Origin: Chimonanthus salicifolius
Taxonomy: Eukaryota; Streptophyta; Magnoliopsida; Laurales; Calycanthaceae
Assembly: GCA_013350335.1 (NCBI GenBank)
Contig: CM023535.1
Coordinates: 23,839,746 to 23,903,745 of the forward strand
Direction: 5' to 3'
DNA: 64,000 bases
Shown here: in pieces, positions 12,065 to 23,408 of the stretch
Position numbering within the stretch: position 1 is the stretch's first letter
How the letters are laid out: the number at the start of each line of letters is the position of its first letter
Position numbers and translations under genes: made by a program
The notes under the pieces: model-generated
Seen by the model: the letters and a program-made list of their open reading frames with translations, nothing else
Database searches by the model: none
Told to the model about the DNA's origin: nothing

Positions 12065-13542
12065 ACCTCCTCTCTTCTCATCATGGAACTTTATTCCAAC
12101 CTATCCTCACTAGTGTAGCTCTTGCATCAATCACGAATCACAATTTTATTTTCCAACTCATATGTGTCCCGTTTTATTTCTAGGTGGCTGCTCTGATTGA
12201 GAGGTCGACCTCTCTGATCTGTTATTATGTAAACAATTCTGCTCAGGGGTGGACGACTCAACAAATAGAGGTTGACCGGTACATGAGGAAGACACTGGAA
12301 ACGCATTTCTGCTCAGAATTTGGACAAGTTCGTATGCGATACTGCAACAAAGAAAAGATCGAAAAGAGAGAGAAAAAAAAAGGAGAAAGAGAAGAAGAAG
12401 ATTGATAGAAGAGAAGAAGGGCGAGAGAGAACACAGAGGAGGAAACAAGAAACCATAGAAAACGGACTGGCGGAAGATAAACCAGAGAAAAGAAAAAAAA
12501 TGAAAAAAAGTGAGGTGGGGCAAAATCAAAATTTGATTTAAGGGTGTGCACAGTGGGTAAACTTGGGTAAACTTCGTGGATGCAAAAATCACTTCCCACT
12601 TTTTATTATTTATTTATTTATTCATTTTATTTTTTATTTATCCCCATGCCTGAAGACACCCACATGCCTACAAGAGTTGACCCTCCAGTCACTACTTAGG
12701 TTTATTTTATTTTTATATTTTTATTATTACTTTATCATTATTTTATTATAATAAATATATTATTATTATATATTTTTCCTCCATGCATGAGGACAGAAAG
12801 CAAGTCTACAACACTACACCTTCCACTCCTACCATTTAAATTTTTATTATTTTTATTTTGTTTTATTTTATCTTTTTCTCTTAAATTATTTTCAAAATTC
12901 TAGTAAATTAAAATTTCATCTGATAAATCTAACCGGTCCACTGGGTTTGATGTTGAGGGCTCACCTTTCCATTAAAATTTGGAGAGAAAATCACTTCGAA
13001 AACCCGACGATCTAAGTGAGATCAATGTTTTTCTTAAATTGGCGGCATAGGTTCAACCTTTAAGATTGGGCGTCTAGAAAATCTGACAATACAGAATGGT
13101 GCATTGACCTATGGATTAAATACTAAAACTCTTTTAAAAAAAATTTGGGATCTAAAAATATTTTTAAAATACGATTTTGTAAAGTGAAACATCGAAGGGC
13201 CTTAAATAAATAGTAATTCGTGAACTTATTCAAGTGAAATCAAAATTTTATAATACTCAGTTTTCAAAGGCCTTCCGTGCGTGCAACTTTGGAAATCTAA
13301 ATATCTCAAATCGGTGCTTTTATTTTAGAGAGAAATTTTGAAGTTATTATGCATGATTTATGGATTAAATAAATGATGTAAAAATCTACTACGGTTTTGT
13401 CCTTCCAACTTAAATGATCACTGAGCTAACAAGCTCGGATTGGACCAAACTTGGACTTTTCGGCAAGACCACGAGATGATCTAGGTATTTGACCGTTCAT
13501 AAAGCATGATTAACAATGCTAATACATAATATTAGTCTAATT

Positions 13543-16192
13543 AAAGGACAAAATTGTAAACACAATAAAGCTTGTTCGGTGAAAATAACACAGATAATAG
13601 GCTTCAAAATAAGTATTTGGTTATTTTTAATATTTTAAAATAATTAGGCAAAATGACCATTCCATTTTATCATTTTGACTATAATCTAAACTTTCTAACA
13701 AAAATACCACACAATTAAAATTAAATTGAAATAAGAAAAATCTTGTAACCATAATTGAATTGAATTATACAAAAAAAAAAAAAGGCTAGCCATATGGACT
13801 CCCGGAAAATATGACTCTACACACCCATTTTCGAATTTTGGGTGAAGCTACAATTTTACCCCCGCGTATAAATTCATTGAACGAACTTTTAGTTCATTCT
13901 CAGTTCGTTCGAATGAATATACTCATCTGAACGAACACCTTAGTATAATTTTCGTTCCTTCGAATGAGTGTTCATTCTTTCAAATGAACATATATATGTC
14001 AATCATTCACCAAATTCGACTCATTTCCCTTCGTTTTCCACACGTAAATTAAAAAAAAAAAAGCTATCTCACCTCATAGCGCTCATATCAAATTAGCAGT
14101 TTTGACATTGAAATTTAAATTGATTAAATAGGGGTATAATTTCATAAACTTCATTTTTATGTGGTTCTCAGAAAATTTCATCCAATCATGTGACCATTTT
14201 ATCATTTTTTAAATCCATTCTCATTATCTCATTCTCCATAGAAATTCTTGTAATTTTAATATAAAGAATGGTTAGTCTAAAACAAATAAAGAAAAATAAA
14301 GATTTTAAAGGTCTTTGCTGTTTTCAGTTATTCGTTGAAAATTGTACTCAAGTCAATAAATAAAATTTGTCTCATCAATATCAATATATTTAAAAAATAT
14401 AAAAATAAACACAATTATTTTAATAGATTTCAACTTGAATAAGATCAAATTTATCCACTCTATTTTACCTTATTTGTTTCACTCCGCTCTTGAAATCTTG
14501 GGTAAAAGTGTCGGGATTGGAAAATATCGGTTGTTTATGAAATTATACCCCTATTTAATCATTTTAAATTTCAGTGTCAAAACTGTTATTTGATATGAGC
14601 GCTATGAGGTGAGTTTTTTTAATTTACATGTGGGAAACCAAGAGAAATTAGTCGAATTTTGTGAAGGATTGACATATATATGTTCATTCGTTTGAATGAA
14701 CAATTTGGTTCATTCGATTGGCCCAAACTATTCATTCGAATGAATAAACACTCATTCGAATGAACGAAAATTACACTAAAGTGTTCGTTCAGATGAGTAT
14801 ATTCATTCGAACGAACTGAGAATTAACTGAAAGTTCGTTCGAATGAATTTATACGTGGGGATAGAATGTTAACTTCACCCAAAAATTCAAAAACAGGTGT
14901 GTAGAGGCAAATTTTTTGGTGTCTATATGGCTCTAAAAAAAATAACTTAACTAAGACCTATTAAAATCAATTTCAAAATCAAATCTTTACATAACTGATT
15001 TAAATAAAATAATTCAAATAAATAAATTAAGTATAATACCTGTTTAAACTAGAAGAAAGAGTGCCATCTTTGTAGAGAGAGAACTTAGAAAGAAAGTGAG
15101 GGACTAAATCAGAGAAAAACTACCCCCTTTTATACTTGGGTGAGGAGGTGTGGAGAGTTTAATTTTTTTAAAATATATTATTATTATTTTTATTCTTTTT
15201 AATATATATATTTATATAAATGTCTTTAACGATGCAAGAGGACACATCAGGGGTCTTGAGGGTAGACCCTCTGACCCTATGATGTAGTCTTTCCAAATAA
15301 ATATTATTTTATTATTTTATTACTTATTTATTCATTTTATTTTTTTATTTTTTCCCATGCATAATGACACAACACAGGTCTACAAGAGTAGACCCTCCTC
15401 CACTCCTACTACTTAGGTTTATTTTATTTTATATTTTTATTATTATTTTATTATAATAAATATTATTATTAAATTTTTTCCGCCCGTGAGGACAACAGAC
15501 TAGTCCAGCACACCTAGACCTTCCACTCATACCACTCATACCATTTAGATTTTTATTACTTTTTCTTCATTTTATTTTGTCTTTTTCTCTTCATTTATTT
15601 AAAAAATTCTAGTAAATTAAAAATTCATCTGATAAATCTAACCGGTCCACTGAGTTGGATGTTGAGGGCTGGTCATAAAAATTTGAGGACGATCTAAGCA
15701 AAATCGTTGTTCTTAAATCGACAGCATAGGTTCAACCTTTAAGATTGAGCGTCTAGAAAATCAAACTGAAAATCTGAAAATACAGAATGGTGCATTGACA
15801 TATGGATTAAACACTAAAACTCTTTTAAAAAAGATCTGGAATTTAAAAATATTTTTAAAATATGATTTTGTAAAGTGAAACTTCGTTCATAATACTCAGT
15901 TCTTAAAGGCCTTTCGTGTGTGCAAGTTTGGAATTAAATCCAAATATCTCAAATCGGTGCTTTTATTTCAGAGAGAAATTTTGAAATTACTATGCATGAT
16001 TTCAAAATTAAATAAATGATGTATAAGTAAGCTACAATAATCGCCCTTCTAACTTCAACAAGTTGGATCATTGAGCTAACGAGTTCGGATTGGGTCAAAC
16101 TTAAACTTTTCGGCAAGCCCACGAGATGGACTAGGTATTCGACCATTCATAAAGCATGATTAACGGTGTTAATATAGAGTATTAATATAATT
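13543..16192. repeat. Tandem array unit 4, with a foldback insertion
   Basis: The same unit as 54-1633, interrupted at 13784-14934. Removing that element leaves about 1.5 kb. The insertion sits in the A-run that in unit 1 (near 305) reads TATACAAAAAAAATTGACTT. Confidence 0.8.
13784..14934. mobile_element. Long foldback element with TTCATTCGAATGAA motifs (1.15 kb)
   Basis: The left end GGCTAGCCATATGGACTCC pairs with the reverse complement of the right end (AGAGCCATATAGACACC). The inverted arms extend about 370-400 bp (about 13784-14165 and 14530-14934), around a central non-paired AT-rich segment. Each arm carries several palindromes of the TTCATTCGAATGAA type (13905-13990; 14685-14850). It encodes nothing visible. 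The target-site duplication is hidden in flanking A-runs. The ends resemble those of the hairpin MITE at 62982-63181, which has an 8-bp duplication, so a hAT-like origin is possible. Confidence 0.8.
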
Positions 16193-16268
16193 AAAGGACA
16201 AAATTGCAAACACAAGTAAACTTGTTAGGTACAAACAACACATATAATAGACTTTAAAATAAGTAGTT
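16193..16268. repeat. Truncated fifth array unit, right edge of the array
   Basis: The landmark AAAGGACAAAATTGCAAACACAAG and the following block match the other units up to about ACTTTAAAATAAGTA. Similarity then stops, so the array ends here. It continues leftwards beyond base 1. Confidence 0.7.
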
Positions 16269-16960
16269 TGACACGTACATGGAACTGCTTACAAACCTTC
16301 TATATCAAATAAGTCCACGGAGGATTGAACTCAAGATTCTAATCTATTTCTAAAAGCTCAATTTTGATAGCCAGACCTCTTAATATCCATATTATGATTT
16401 TGGGGGTAATCCATATATTCATTAAATTTATGCGCTTTGGAACTCTAATATCACATTTGTTTCTTAAAAAATTCAGACGGACCTCAAGCAACTGATGCAA
16501 CCAAATCCTGTTACAAAGAAAGGTATTCAGGGTAGTAAGAAGCAAGACAAACTTAATATTAAGTACATATTAGTATATTATAATCTTTATTTCTTATTAT
16601 ATGATTCATGAATCATATTTTGAAATAGTGGATAATAGGTCAAGCGATTCACACCCCCGTGACTAGAGTTGTATCGCTTAAGACAATCAAACCTTTAGCT
16701 TGTCCCGATGCATGATGCATTTCACCTCTCATTTAATAAATTATTTAAGACCATACATATTAGATTTTGATTGTGTATGAAATTTGCTAAATTACAATCT
16801 AAAAGCATACCAAATAGCTAGCGTTTAAGGAATTAATACAACTAAGAGTAGAATTGAAAGATAATAGAATATGTCGCTTTGTGATTTTTTATTATTCCTC
16901 CACACCCATTACTTCCATTGGGAAGATCAAATGACCCATTATAATTCAGAATATGTCCAC
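16269..16960. other. Intergenic, nothing recognised
   Basis: AT-rich sequence with no gene-like frame and no repeat recognised from elsewhere in the window. Confidence 0.5.
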
Positions 16961-17130
16961 ATGGGTGTAGTTCAATGGGTGAACCTCCCGTCTCAGACAG
17001 CGGGAGGTGTCAAGTTCGAACCCCCATGGCCTAACCTGGTGTACTTTAAAGGCAGTGGGTATCATTCATAGGGATTTTACAGTGGGTTTTCTACAGTTTC
17101 CCACACGTAAATTCAAAAAATAAAAAACAG
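16961..17130 (+). mobile_element. tRNA-derived SINE, plus strand
   Basis: An A-box-like GTGTAGTTCAATGGGTGAAC (from 16965) and a B-box-like AAGTTCGAACCCCC (about 17011-17024) stand at RNA polymerase III promoter spacing. The 3' part CCCACACGTAAATTC and the A-rich end (AAAAAATAAAAAAC) match six minus-strand relatives in this window (22507, 24516, 33708, 50533, 53545 and 57875). No duplication was found by eye. Confidence 0.82.
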
Positions 17131-17247
17131 CTTGAAACATCCATATGAGGGTGGCTTCTAATTGTTCTCTGATTCAATGGGAGGAGGGATGGTACTCTTT
17201 CTGGATGTAAATTCAATAAAAGTTAATTCTGAAATTTTATAAATTAT

Positions 17248-19900
17248 TGTCACGCCCCGAACCCAGATGTAGGCCCGAGACGCGACTAACTTTTGTTTTT
17301 TAAAACAAACCTATATCAACAGTTCATGAGCTTTTAGCAAGCTCACTCAAGCCCAAGAAATAAGTCCCACAAGTACGAGTCAACTCGAGGTACCCTTATG
17401 AGTTGGGCGTAAACACCATAACTTTGAAGGAACATTTTCACCTATCAAACAAGCTATTTGGGTGATAACTCGGTCATGGTTAGATAGAGCATTGAAAGAG
17501 CTTTTCAAAATGCCCAAGAACACCCAAATCCGAGGTCGGGTACTCAAGTTAACAAGATTTTCAAACTATACTTGATTCTCAGATTTGACATCCAAATCAC
17601 AAACACACATCCGAAGCTAAATATTATTACATAAAACCACATGATATATACATGAGACTTGTTCAAAGAGTCTTTAAGGCCATACATGGCTCTAGAAACC
17701 AAACTACACATATATGTAAATACTAAAACATTGAACTTAGAATTAAATTATTCTAGTTCTAACTCCAGCAAGTCCTGAGATTCAACTTCTAATTTATCAT
17801 GGAGGGATCCTTAGCTCCCTCTACCAGTCCATGTCCTACATTGTAAGGGATGTGTGCTCCTAGCCCAGTGAAGAGAGCTCAACAATACAGAATATTCATA
17901 AACATGAATTTAACATAAAATGCAATGCATGACCTAATGAAATGACAAACAACTATTTTTCCATTTACTCAGTTCTTTCCTTTAATAAGATTAATAATCT
18001 TAATCACATTGGGGTATCCCACTCAACCCCATTGAGGTATCTCACTCAACCTCAACTATGTATTTTCAAGGTATTTCACTCAACCTTAGGGGTATCCCAC
18101 TCAACCCCATGAGGTATCCCACTCAACCTCATATGCATTAGGTTCGTAGTTGGACAAAATGCAGCATCTTACAAAAGCTTTACACAAGTGTGTGCTTATA
18201 TACATTAACATATATATTAAATATCCATAATCTATAAACATGAAATAAATATGAACCTCCATATATCTTTACCATTCACTGGTATTATTTAGGTTTAACA
18301 AACCAAGAATATTCATAGTCACCACCTGCATAACCTGTTAGTACAGGAATACCACATGCAGTATAATCTTATGCATAGTAATCACATGCATTTCAACAAC
18401 AATATAAATCACATGCATGAATAAGAATAACATCGTACATGCACAATCACATAACTAGTCTAACAATGGGCATTTACAAACAGTCCCACAACTCCTCTAC
18501 TTAATATTTAGATTTCTAATGGGCCCCATAATGCGTTTCAGACCACTAGGCTTCGGCTCCCTGACACTTTATTTACGCTTCCGTTCTGACAGTCAGAACA
18601 TATATACCATCCCTTAAAAGGAAGCGATGTCAGGTCTCGCTTTCTGGTCCCATTTAGTCTTTTCCATCCATAAAATACCATGGGTTCCCATTTTCCATCT
18701 AAAGTCTAGCATATTAACATGGTTAAGTCTAAAGACTTCACATTAACTAATGCACGTGTAAAGTTGAGTCCCCTCACCTTCTTCAGCTTACAAAAATCAC
18801 CATGATCTGTAAAACGTCATAATTTTTCATAAATACTTATTTAATTTCAAATACACTTAAAGTAATTTAAAACATTTCCAAAGAACTCTTTAAATACATT
18901 TTCCATCTGAAAACTAGGTAATGTCAGTGAGTCTCCCTAAATCTTTCTACTTCAATACTTATGTCAAATGTCAGCTGTCAGTCACCCAAAACACAAAACA
19001 AAGAGAAAATGGAATTTGCTTAGTGCTCAGTCTCGTATTTCTTCCTAGCCAGGGTCGAGTATTGAGACTGTGCCCAGAGGTTACGGTACAGTATATTAAA
19101 ATGCTCATGTCATCCTCATATTATCTTCTGGATAGGACCATGTAGACCTATTGAAGTAGGCCTAGAGGGTACATAAAAGTAAATACTCATAGCAGAAAAT
19201 AAACATCCAAAGTTAGCTGGAGGTTAATCTTTCCCCTGTTTTATCTTAGACTTATCAAAAATATTGTTTTAACACAAGAAAATCACCTCCAAAGGTGTTA
19301 CTCAAGATTAAGGAAAACCAACATTTTCCTAAAATCTTTGGCATGTTTAAGTACAAAACTTGTTCTTCTTCAAATAAAATCAGTACCAAAGTTCCTGAAA
19401 TTCAGAGTAGATTAGTTTCCATACCTTGATTGCTGAAAACGGTTGAGAAATGAAGAAGTTGGAAAATTGAAGGAAACCCAAAAGCACTGTAACTGCCGTA
19501 GGAGGTGAAGAGAAGAAGAAAATGAAGCGGAGAAGAAGAAAGAAAAGATAACAAAGAGATACTGTTTGAAAATTTCTCTCAGTGTATTTCTAAAATTTCT
19601 CAAACTGAATATTCAGACTAATTAAAATAACCTGATAAAAATACTTTAACTCCTCAAATGACTATTTACCAAAAAAAAAAATAGGTGACCTTTAACTCCT
19701 CAACTGTAGAAAAGTTCGGATAATATCAACTTCGCTATAACACTCAACGAGTTGGATGCACAGATCTCAAACTCGGATCGAGTCAAACTTTTGACTCAAA
19801 ATAAAGCACATCCAGTAATCGTCGAGATTAACCAACCAGTAAACACGATTAAATATAGTTAATCACTAAATTTAACTATAATTTGAGTCGGAGTATTACA
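17248..19900 (+). mobile_element. Solo LTR, TGTCACGCC family (2.65 kb)
   Basis: Starts TGTCACGCCCCGAACCC and ends GGAGTATTACA. It is flanked by ATTAT (17243-17247) and ATTAC (19901-19905), a 5-bp duplication with one mismatch. There is no internal region or second LTR, so it is a solo LTR from recombination. Homologous LTRs occupy 36489-39535, 40643-40941 and 59401-61938. The length and ends suggest a Ty3/gypsy source, but no polymerase is available to confirm this. The open frame at 18921-19145 lies wholly inside it and is not a gene. Confidence 0.85.
18009..18130. repeat. Five iterons GGTATCYCACTCAACC in the solo LTR
   Basis: Five near-identical copies of about 20 bp (GGGGTATCCCACTCAACCCC type) lie at about 18011, 18034, 18068, 18089 and 18111. 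Four decayed copies stand at the equivalent place in the LTR at 59401-61938 (about 59930-60012). Confidence 0.8.
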
Positions 19901-21018
19901 ATTACCATCAAGTTCCACTATCGTTGATGAAAGATATGCCCAATTCTTGCCAAGTTGCCATTACAAAATTTTCAATCCTTAATTTTTAAGTTAAAAATAA
20001 ATTATTAGACAAATGTTTTATCGATCATGATCAATCCAATAGTAGGATGCATCAAGTGAATAAAAGTTTCAGTTGAATTTGAATATAAAGAAGAAACTAA
20101 CATTTTCAAAGGTTTAGATGAACAGTTTGCGTTTATTTTTTATATTTTTTTAGATTTTAGGTTATATGGTAAGTGGATTTGTGAACAAATATGCCCTAAA
20201 AAATAAAAAAATAAAAACTGTTGAAGAAGCTTATGACTTAGAATTTGAAGAGATTCATTTAGCTTTAGTTGTCAATTCCGTTTCATTCCGATTGAAACAT
20301 TATGAATTCGATTGAAAATAGAACACAATGGGTTCACTTCTGATACGGATTCTATTTTGTACCGTTGAGATATGGCCGATACCTTCCACAACCGATTTTT
20401 CTACCCTTGCCTGTGATATCAGCATGAAGGTATGAGAGTGAATAATTTTTATACTTGTTAATTTCGTTTCAGAAACTGTTTTGGTTTATCTCTGAGATCG
20501 AATGCTTCGGTATGTTACTCATTTTAACATTCCATTTTGGAAAAATGGTATGAAAATTTTTTAAAAATAAAAATAAATTATATATGATTTTTTAAAAAAG
20601 AAAATCTAAATTATAGGAAATAGAAAAATAACAATTATAATTTAAAATTAATAAAATAGTAAATTATATTAAAATAAAAATTATAAAAAATAAAATACTA
20701 TTGAGCTAAGAAGATAAAGTGGTCAAATTAAAATATAAAAGAGAGATAAGTTTATTTAACTAGCGAAAATGCTTTATATTTTCTTTGGCCGAAACACACC
20801 TGTTTCATTCATTTTTGTTGAAACAGCTGGAAAGGACAGAAAACCACCGAAAACTTTCAAAAGGGTATTTTCTTTTCAAATTTGTACAAAAACAAAAAGT
20901 TTCCATCCGTAACCACCAAAACAGAACAAAATTGATTACTATGATAATTTCAAAGAAATTGTTGCATCTCCTTGAAGGATGCCAACAACAGTCAGCAAAT
21001 TAGATGTAGCTTATCAAC
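19901..21018. other. Intergenic, nothing recognised
   Basis: AT-rich, with no supported gene. The small open frame 20785-21003 has no recognisable motif and low-complexity composition. Confidence 0.5.
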
Positions 21019-21868
21019 CCATTCAACTTTTTAATTGAGGACAATTTAAATTGAATGATTTGTAGATGTGGATTGGGGATCTTTTATAGGCCAAGGTATT
21101 CAGGTCTCTTAGAGTATTCAACTAATCCTCGGGGTATATGTAAACCTCTCTACCTACACATAGAGTAACGCATTCAACTTTTTAATTGAGGACCAATTTT
21201 AGCAATACCCAACAACGCTACTAGGATGTGGGAAAAGTCCCACATTGGCCAGTAAGGACTGGGTGGAGAGAGGTTATAAGAGAGGGCAACTCCTCTCCCA
21301 TCATGAGGTCTTTTGGGTCAGGCTCAAAGTAAAACTGTGTGGGCTCAGGTGGGGCCCAAAGCAGAAAATAACGTGATGGAGATCGGGTCGGGTTGTCAGA
21401 AGTGGTATTAGAGCATGGTTCAACACTCGGACTGTGTAGGCTCTCTACTTGTGTGACTTGCCTGCCTGTGTGTGGACCCCAGTAAATGTGACATGACAGA
21501 GTCGGAGACGGCTCTGGTCTAAGGGAGTGGATTGTAACACCCAGCAACAGTGCTGGGATGTGAGAAAAGTCCCACATCGGCCAGCAGGGTTGGGTGGACA
21601 GAGGTTATAAGAGGGGGGCAACCCCCCACCCCCACCATGAAGTATTTTGGGCCAGGGCCAAAGCAAAACCGTGTGGGCCCATATGGGGTCCAAAGCAGAC
21701 AATATCTTGATGAAGGTCGGGTCGGGTCGTCACTATTTTAAATTGAATGATATGTAGATGTGGATTGGGTCTTTTTTTTTATGACCAATGTGTCGAGGTT
21801 TCTTAGAGTATCCAACTAATCCTTGGAGCATATATAAACCTCCCTATCCACACATCGAGTAACTCTAT
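21019..21868. repeat. Direct duplication of ~153 bp, second copy split by a TRIM
   Basis: Copy 1 (about 21019-21171) and copy 2 (21172-21199 plus 21733-21868) share CATTCAACTTTTTAATTGAG, TTAAATTGAATGAT and TGTAGATGTGGATTGGG. They also share the tail TAAACCTCYCTAYCYACACAT that belongs to a second SINE-like family. The TRIM at 21200-21732 landed in copy 2, so it postdates the duplication. Confidence 0.72.
21200..21732 (+). mobile_element. TRIM retrotransposon (533 bp)
   Basis: LTRs at 21200-21398 and 21533-21732 share GTCCCACATYGGCCAG, GAGGTTATAAGAG, ATTTTGGGYCAGG and end GGGTCGKGTCA. The primer-binding site TGGTATTAGAGC follows the first LTR (21403-21414). The polypurine-like AAGGGAGTGGAT precedes the second. 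No coding sequence is present. Flanks (CAATTT and CTATTT) suggest a decayed duplication. The open frames on either strand here simply read through the LTRs. Confidence 0.85.
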
Positions 21869-21950
21869 AGATATTGGCCCTTTGAAGTAGAGTGGTAATC
21901 GAATTCAGGGCTCTCACTTCCTAAAATAGGCTTCTAGCCATCATTCCAAC
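21755..21950 (-). mobile_element. Second SINE-like family, minus strand
   Basis: On the minus strand a GAATTCGATTACC stretch resembles a B-box, and GATGGCTAGAAGCC resembles an A-box region. The segment with GAGTATCCAACTAATCCTTG and TAAACCTCC is shared with 30545-30712 and with 21080-21171. The tRNA-like reading is less certain than for the main SINE family. Confidence 0.5.
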
Positions 21951-22506
21951 CCCTTTGAGTTTTGATACATTTCCAATGAACCTCTTATTCAACTAAAACC
22001 TCACCCTTTTTTTGAAATGGTGTAAAAATCTTCTAATCTATTTACAGGTCTAAATGAAGTATTTAGTTATGAATGGGAACCCATCAAGATTTAGCACATC
22101 TAACTAAAAGTGAAAGCTGTCCACATCAGAGGTGGACCACTTGGAACATTCGCTTTGGCCCCACTAATGAAAGGTCTTGAGGATTAGGCCCCAACAAAAA
22201 ATGTAACTCGGTGGCTTTATTATGCCATTCAATGATGTTCTATTTCCTTCTACATGCATTGAATGGCTACTGTTTGATGTAGCCCTTGCTCCATCAAACT
22301 TGAAAATTTTGAGTAAAAAATATATTGTGAAGATTAGTTAATAAATCAAACTCAAACGAATCAACTTTCCAACCATGGGAGGAGTGCATAAGACCCAAAA
22401 GACCCACAAAAGCGACTTAATATGCCAACTTACCCAACTCAGATGAGGAATCTAAACAGAAAGCCTTCTAATTCAATCTAATTTCCCTCCACTTTCCACT
22501 TTTAAC
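21951..22506. other. Intergenic, nothing recognised
   Basis: No gene-like frame and no recognised repeat. Confidence 0.5.
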
Positions 22507-22672
22507 TTTTTTTTTTTTTTTTTCCGTGTAAGAAATCGTGGGATATCCAGTGTAAAACTTCCACAGATGAATCCTACTACCTCTACGGCATACTAAGGTT
22601 AGGTCATGGGAGCTCAAACCTACAATCTTCCGCTTCATGAGATGGAAGATAACTAGTTGAAGTACACCTACT
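22507..22672 (-). mobile_element. tRNA-derived SINE, minus strand
   Basis: A leading T-run (the reversed poly-A tail) is followed by CCGTGTAAGAAATCGTGGGAT. The sequence continues through the shared GGCATACTAAGGTTAGGTCATG and a reversed B-box (GAGCTCAAACCTACAAT) to the reversed A-box near 22650. It is the same family as 16961-17130. Confidence 0.8.
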
Positions 22673-23408
22673 TGGATCAAAGAAGGGAAATAGATGAAAG
22701 AAGAGGGAAAGAGAAAACAGAGTGACCGATTGATCTCTAATTAAATGCTTAATTATTTATATAAGAGTCCCCATCCCTTCATCAAAGTTGGCATTAATCA
22801 ATTGTCCATGGCTTTCTTGGAGACTTGGACACAAAAGCCCTAATCAGAATCATCACTTGCCTGTCATTCATTAGGGAAAGGATTCTCTTTCCAGACAAAA
22901 AAGTTGACATATGAATCAAATTGTACACCATCATTTCATGGCATGCTACTTTATTCTAAGAAGAAACACGTAAAGTAATAAACTAGGTGAACATAGCTGC
23001 TATTTGAATGATTGTTCACACTTTTTTCTTATATTGAATTTAAATTTTATAAAATAAAATTTACATTGAGTAAATTTATTCTGATGCAAAAGATCGATTT
23101 ATTTGTGTCTACAACATCAAACATTAAATCCAATGATGCTCATATCTGCTAGAAATAAGAGAAAAAGACATGTTTAAAAATAATAATAAAAACTTTATTT
23201 GAAAGAATTCCATTGTGTAATATTATTGTATCTAGGACTTACCTTAGATTCATCAAATTTAAGTAGAATATTTATTTTGTCCAAACTTTTATCTTAAACG
23301 TATCAAGAGGTTAAATTGAAGAAAGTTTGGACAAAATGCATATTCCACTTAATTTTGGCGTCCTAAAAAGGATAGGTGAAGGGATCACTTCTCTTACTAA
23401 TCGCCCAT
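22673..23408. other. Intergenic, including the 3' flank of the AIR12-like gene
   Basis: No open frame of interest. The part nearest 23408 would hold the 3' untranslated region of the minus-strand gene; no clear polyadenylation signal can be fixed. Confidence 0.5.

Larger units (their letters stand above)
4524..12597. mobile_element. Mutator-like element with long TIRs, interrupted by a copia element
   Basis: The left end (GAGAAGTGATTTTTGCA) matches the reverse complement of the right end (GGGAAGTGATTTTTGCA). Similarity continues for hundreds of bases, through a GTTTACCCA block, a pyrimidine-rich block and TTTGCTGCAGTACCGCAGACGAA, to roughly 4745 on the left and 12350 on the right, with weaker similarity beyond. 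Removing the nested copia element leaves about 1.56 kb. No transposase is seen, so it is non-autonomous. The interior at 4750-5548 is richer in GC than the array and could be captured host sequence (Pack-MULE). The target-site duplication cannot be read in the low-complexity T/A flank. Mutator-like is inferred from TIR length; another foldback type is possible. Confidence 0.72.
3885..13542. repeat. Tandem array unit 3, split by an 8.07 kb Mutator-like element
   Basis: Left part 3885-4523 and right part 12598-13542 join into one unit of about 1584 bp once 4524-12597 is removed. The junction falls in the T/A-rich block that is continuous in units 1, 2 and 4. Confidence 0.8.

Noticed and set aside
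12158..12599. Long minus-strand open frames (113 and 144 codons)
   Set aside because: They read the pyrimidine-rich TIR of the Mutator-like element; a similar low-complexity reading appears at the other TIR (4522-4775).
16961..17025. Functional tRNA gene
   Set aside because: A- and B-box-like words are present, but no cloverleaf with paired acceptor stem can be drawn, and the body continues into a shared SINE tail.
21221..21741. Proline- and glycine-rich open frames on both strands
   Set aside because: They translate the LTRs of the TRIM at 21200-21732, and both overlapping frames repeat because the LTRs repeat.
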